Below are positions 6,119 to 6,723 of a stretch of DNA of 6,723 nucleotides, piece after piece. Every line of letters begins with the position of its first letter. Position 1 is the first letter of the stretch. The stretch is taken from assembly GCA_900551305.1 (NCBI GenBank), contig URVK01000087.1:1-6723 (forward strand). Reading direction: 5' to 3'. This DNA is from an uncultured Collinsella sp. Lineage in GTDB: Bacteria > Actinomycetota > Coriobacteriia > Coriobacteriales > Coriobacteriaceae. The position numbers were made by a program, and so were the translations under genes. The notes below the pieces were generated by a model, which did no database searches, was not told the DNA's origin, and worked only from the letters and a program-made list of their open reading frames with translations.

Positions 6119-6493
6119 TTATTTCTTCTTCTTAGCACCGATCTGACGCTTCGGGCCCTTGCGGGTACGAGCGTTAGTGTGGGTGCGCTGGCCGCGGACC
6201 GGGAGGCCCTTGCGGTGACGAAGGCCGCGGTTGCAGCCGATGTCCATAAGGCGCTTGACGTTCTGGTTGCGCTCACGGCGGAGGTCGCCCTCAACCATGA
6301 TCTGGTTCTTATCGATATAATCGCGGATGGCGTTAACCTCATCCTCGGTGAGGTCCTTAACGCGCGTATCCACGTTAACGTTGCACTCGACGCAAATCTT
6401 CGTCGCAGTGGTGCGGCCGATGCCGTAAATGTAGGTCAGACCGATCTCAACGCGCTTCTCACGCGGGAGGTCGACACCATTAATACGGGCCAA
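6119..6493 (-). CDS. rpsM: 30S ribosomal protein S13
   Basis: Small-subunit head protein that contacts 16S rRNA helices and, through its basic tail, the P-site tRNA and the 50S subunit (bridge B1). The 124 residues begin with the family signature ARINGVDLP, continue with [10 protein letters not shown] (21-30) and end with [20 protein letters not shown] (90-109) and a Lys-rich tail. The start codon is TTG: it places the signature at residue 2, and AGGAG lies 6 bases upstream. The gap to rpmJ is only 14 bases, so there is little independent space for an E. coli-type S4-binding leader directly before rpsM. Confidence 0.98.
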   Translation of the reverse strand: MARINGVDLPREKRVEIGLTYIYGIGRTTATKICVECNVNVDTRVKDLTEDEVNAIRDYIDKNQIMVEGDLRRERNQNVKRLMDIGCNRGLRHRKGLPVRGQRTHTNARTRKGPKRQIGAKKKK

Positions 6494-6499
6494 CGTAGT

Positions 6500-6504
6500 C
6501 TCCT
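6500..6504 (-). promoter_or_regulatory. Ribosome binding site for TTG-started rpsM
   Basis: AGGAG on the - strand within GAGAGGAGA, 6 bases before the TTG at 6493 and directly after the rpmJ TAA. Its strength and spacing support TTG as the true start. Confidence 0.8.
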
Positions 6505-6507
6505 CTC

Positions 6508-6621
6508 TTAACCCTGACGCTGCTTATGACGGGGGTTCTCGCAAATGACGAGGACCTTGCCATGGCGCCTAATGATTTTGCACTTATCGCACATCTTCTT
6601 GACCGAAGGACGTACCTTCAT
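6508..6621 (-). CDS. rpmJ: 50S ribosomal protein L36
   Basis: Smallest large-subunit protein, a zinc ribbon stabilising 23S rRNA. Translation gives 37 residues starting [15 protein letters not shown] and ending NPRHKQRQG. Cys11, Cys14, Cys27 and His32 form the zinc site, so this is the zinc-binding form. The ATG at 6621 is preceded by AAAGGAAG. It is the first complete gene of the alpha operon here, with 14 bases to rpsM. No convincing promoter is seen in the gap upstream (6622-6690). Confidence 0.97.
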   Translation of the reverse strand: MKVRPSVKKMCDKCKIIRRHGKVLVICENPRHKQRQG

Positions 6622-6690
6622 CGTTCTTCCTTTCGGTAGCGCTCAAACTACTTCCCTACTATCTACTCGCCCAGCCGCAGGCGTTTAAAA

Positions 6691-6723
6691 CTATGGCTGG
6701 TCTTCACACACAATCCGACCGTA
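6691..6723 (-). CDS. infA: Possible last codons of translation initiation factor IF-1
   Basis: At the window edge, one - strand frame reads YGRIVCEDQP and then TAG. IF-1 proteins end in a stretch like LT-R/K-GRI-V/T-YR, and infA is the usual gene before rpmJ, so the GRIV match is suggestive. The first residue would be Tyr instead of Arg/Lys, and the last residues do not match the usual YRxK end. The opposite edge shows likely sequence errors, so this edge may too. Ten codons are too few for certainty; the fragment could be chance. Confidence 0.35.
   Translation of the reverse strand, partial: YGRIVCEDQP

Noticed and set aside
6671..6700. CCAGCC/GGCTGG inverted repeat as a terminator before rpmJ
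   Set aside because: Only six base pairs with an 18-base loop and no T-run; the genes on both sides are expected to be co-transcribed.

Overview
The window is a bacterial chromosomal segment of fairly high GC. It most resembles a gut-type actinobacterium of class Coriobacteriia; a Collinsella-like genome is my best guess. That guess rests on gene order (rpmJ-rpsM-rpsK-rpsD-rpoA-rplQ-truA), on the protein sequences as I remember the families, on the zinc-less form of S4 and on frequent TTG starts. No database search was possible. Both window edges look like raw contig ends, because the first ~32 bases carry a stop inside an otherwise clear protein.

Layout. On the + strand, the left edge holds the C-terminal end of a class A penicillin-binding protein with the KTG active-site motif and a long low-complexity tail (acidic, then poly-Thr, Gly/Ser/Thr and Pro/Thr). 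It ends in a strong intrinsic terminator (757-802). Everything else is on the - strand. Reading from the right edge in the direction of transcription: a possible last few codons of infA, rpmJ (L36), rpsM (S13), rpsK (S11), rpsD (S4), rpoA (RNA polymerase alpha) and rplQ (L17), which form the classic alpha operon with gaps of 14-32 bases. A textbook terminator (3555-3585) follows rplQ. Then come truA (tRNA pseudouridine synthase A), a divergent GT2-like glycosyltransferase with a TTG start, and argR (arginine repressor family). argR ends at its own terminator (839-874), facing the PBP terminator.

How the genes work together. The alpha operon supplies ribosomal proteins of both subunits and the RNA polymerase assembly subunit. 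truA sits only about 35 bases after the rplQ terminator with no room for an obvious promoter, so it probably depends on readthrough. The glycosyltransferase and argR are accessory neighbours with no visible functional tie to the operon.

Nothing here looks like a new multi-gene system. The most interesting points are an Asn in the arginine-binding GDD motif of ArgR, a cluster of dyad symmetries in front of argR, a terminator/attenuator between rplQ and truA, and a glycosyltransferase with an altered metal-binding motif.
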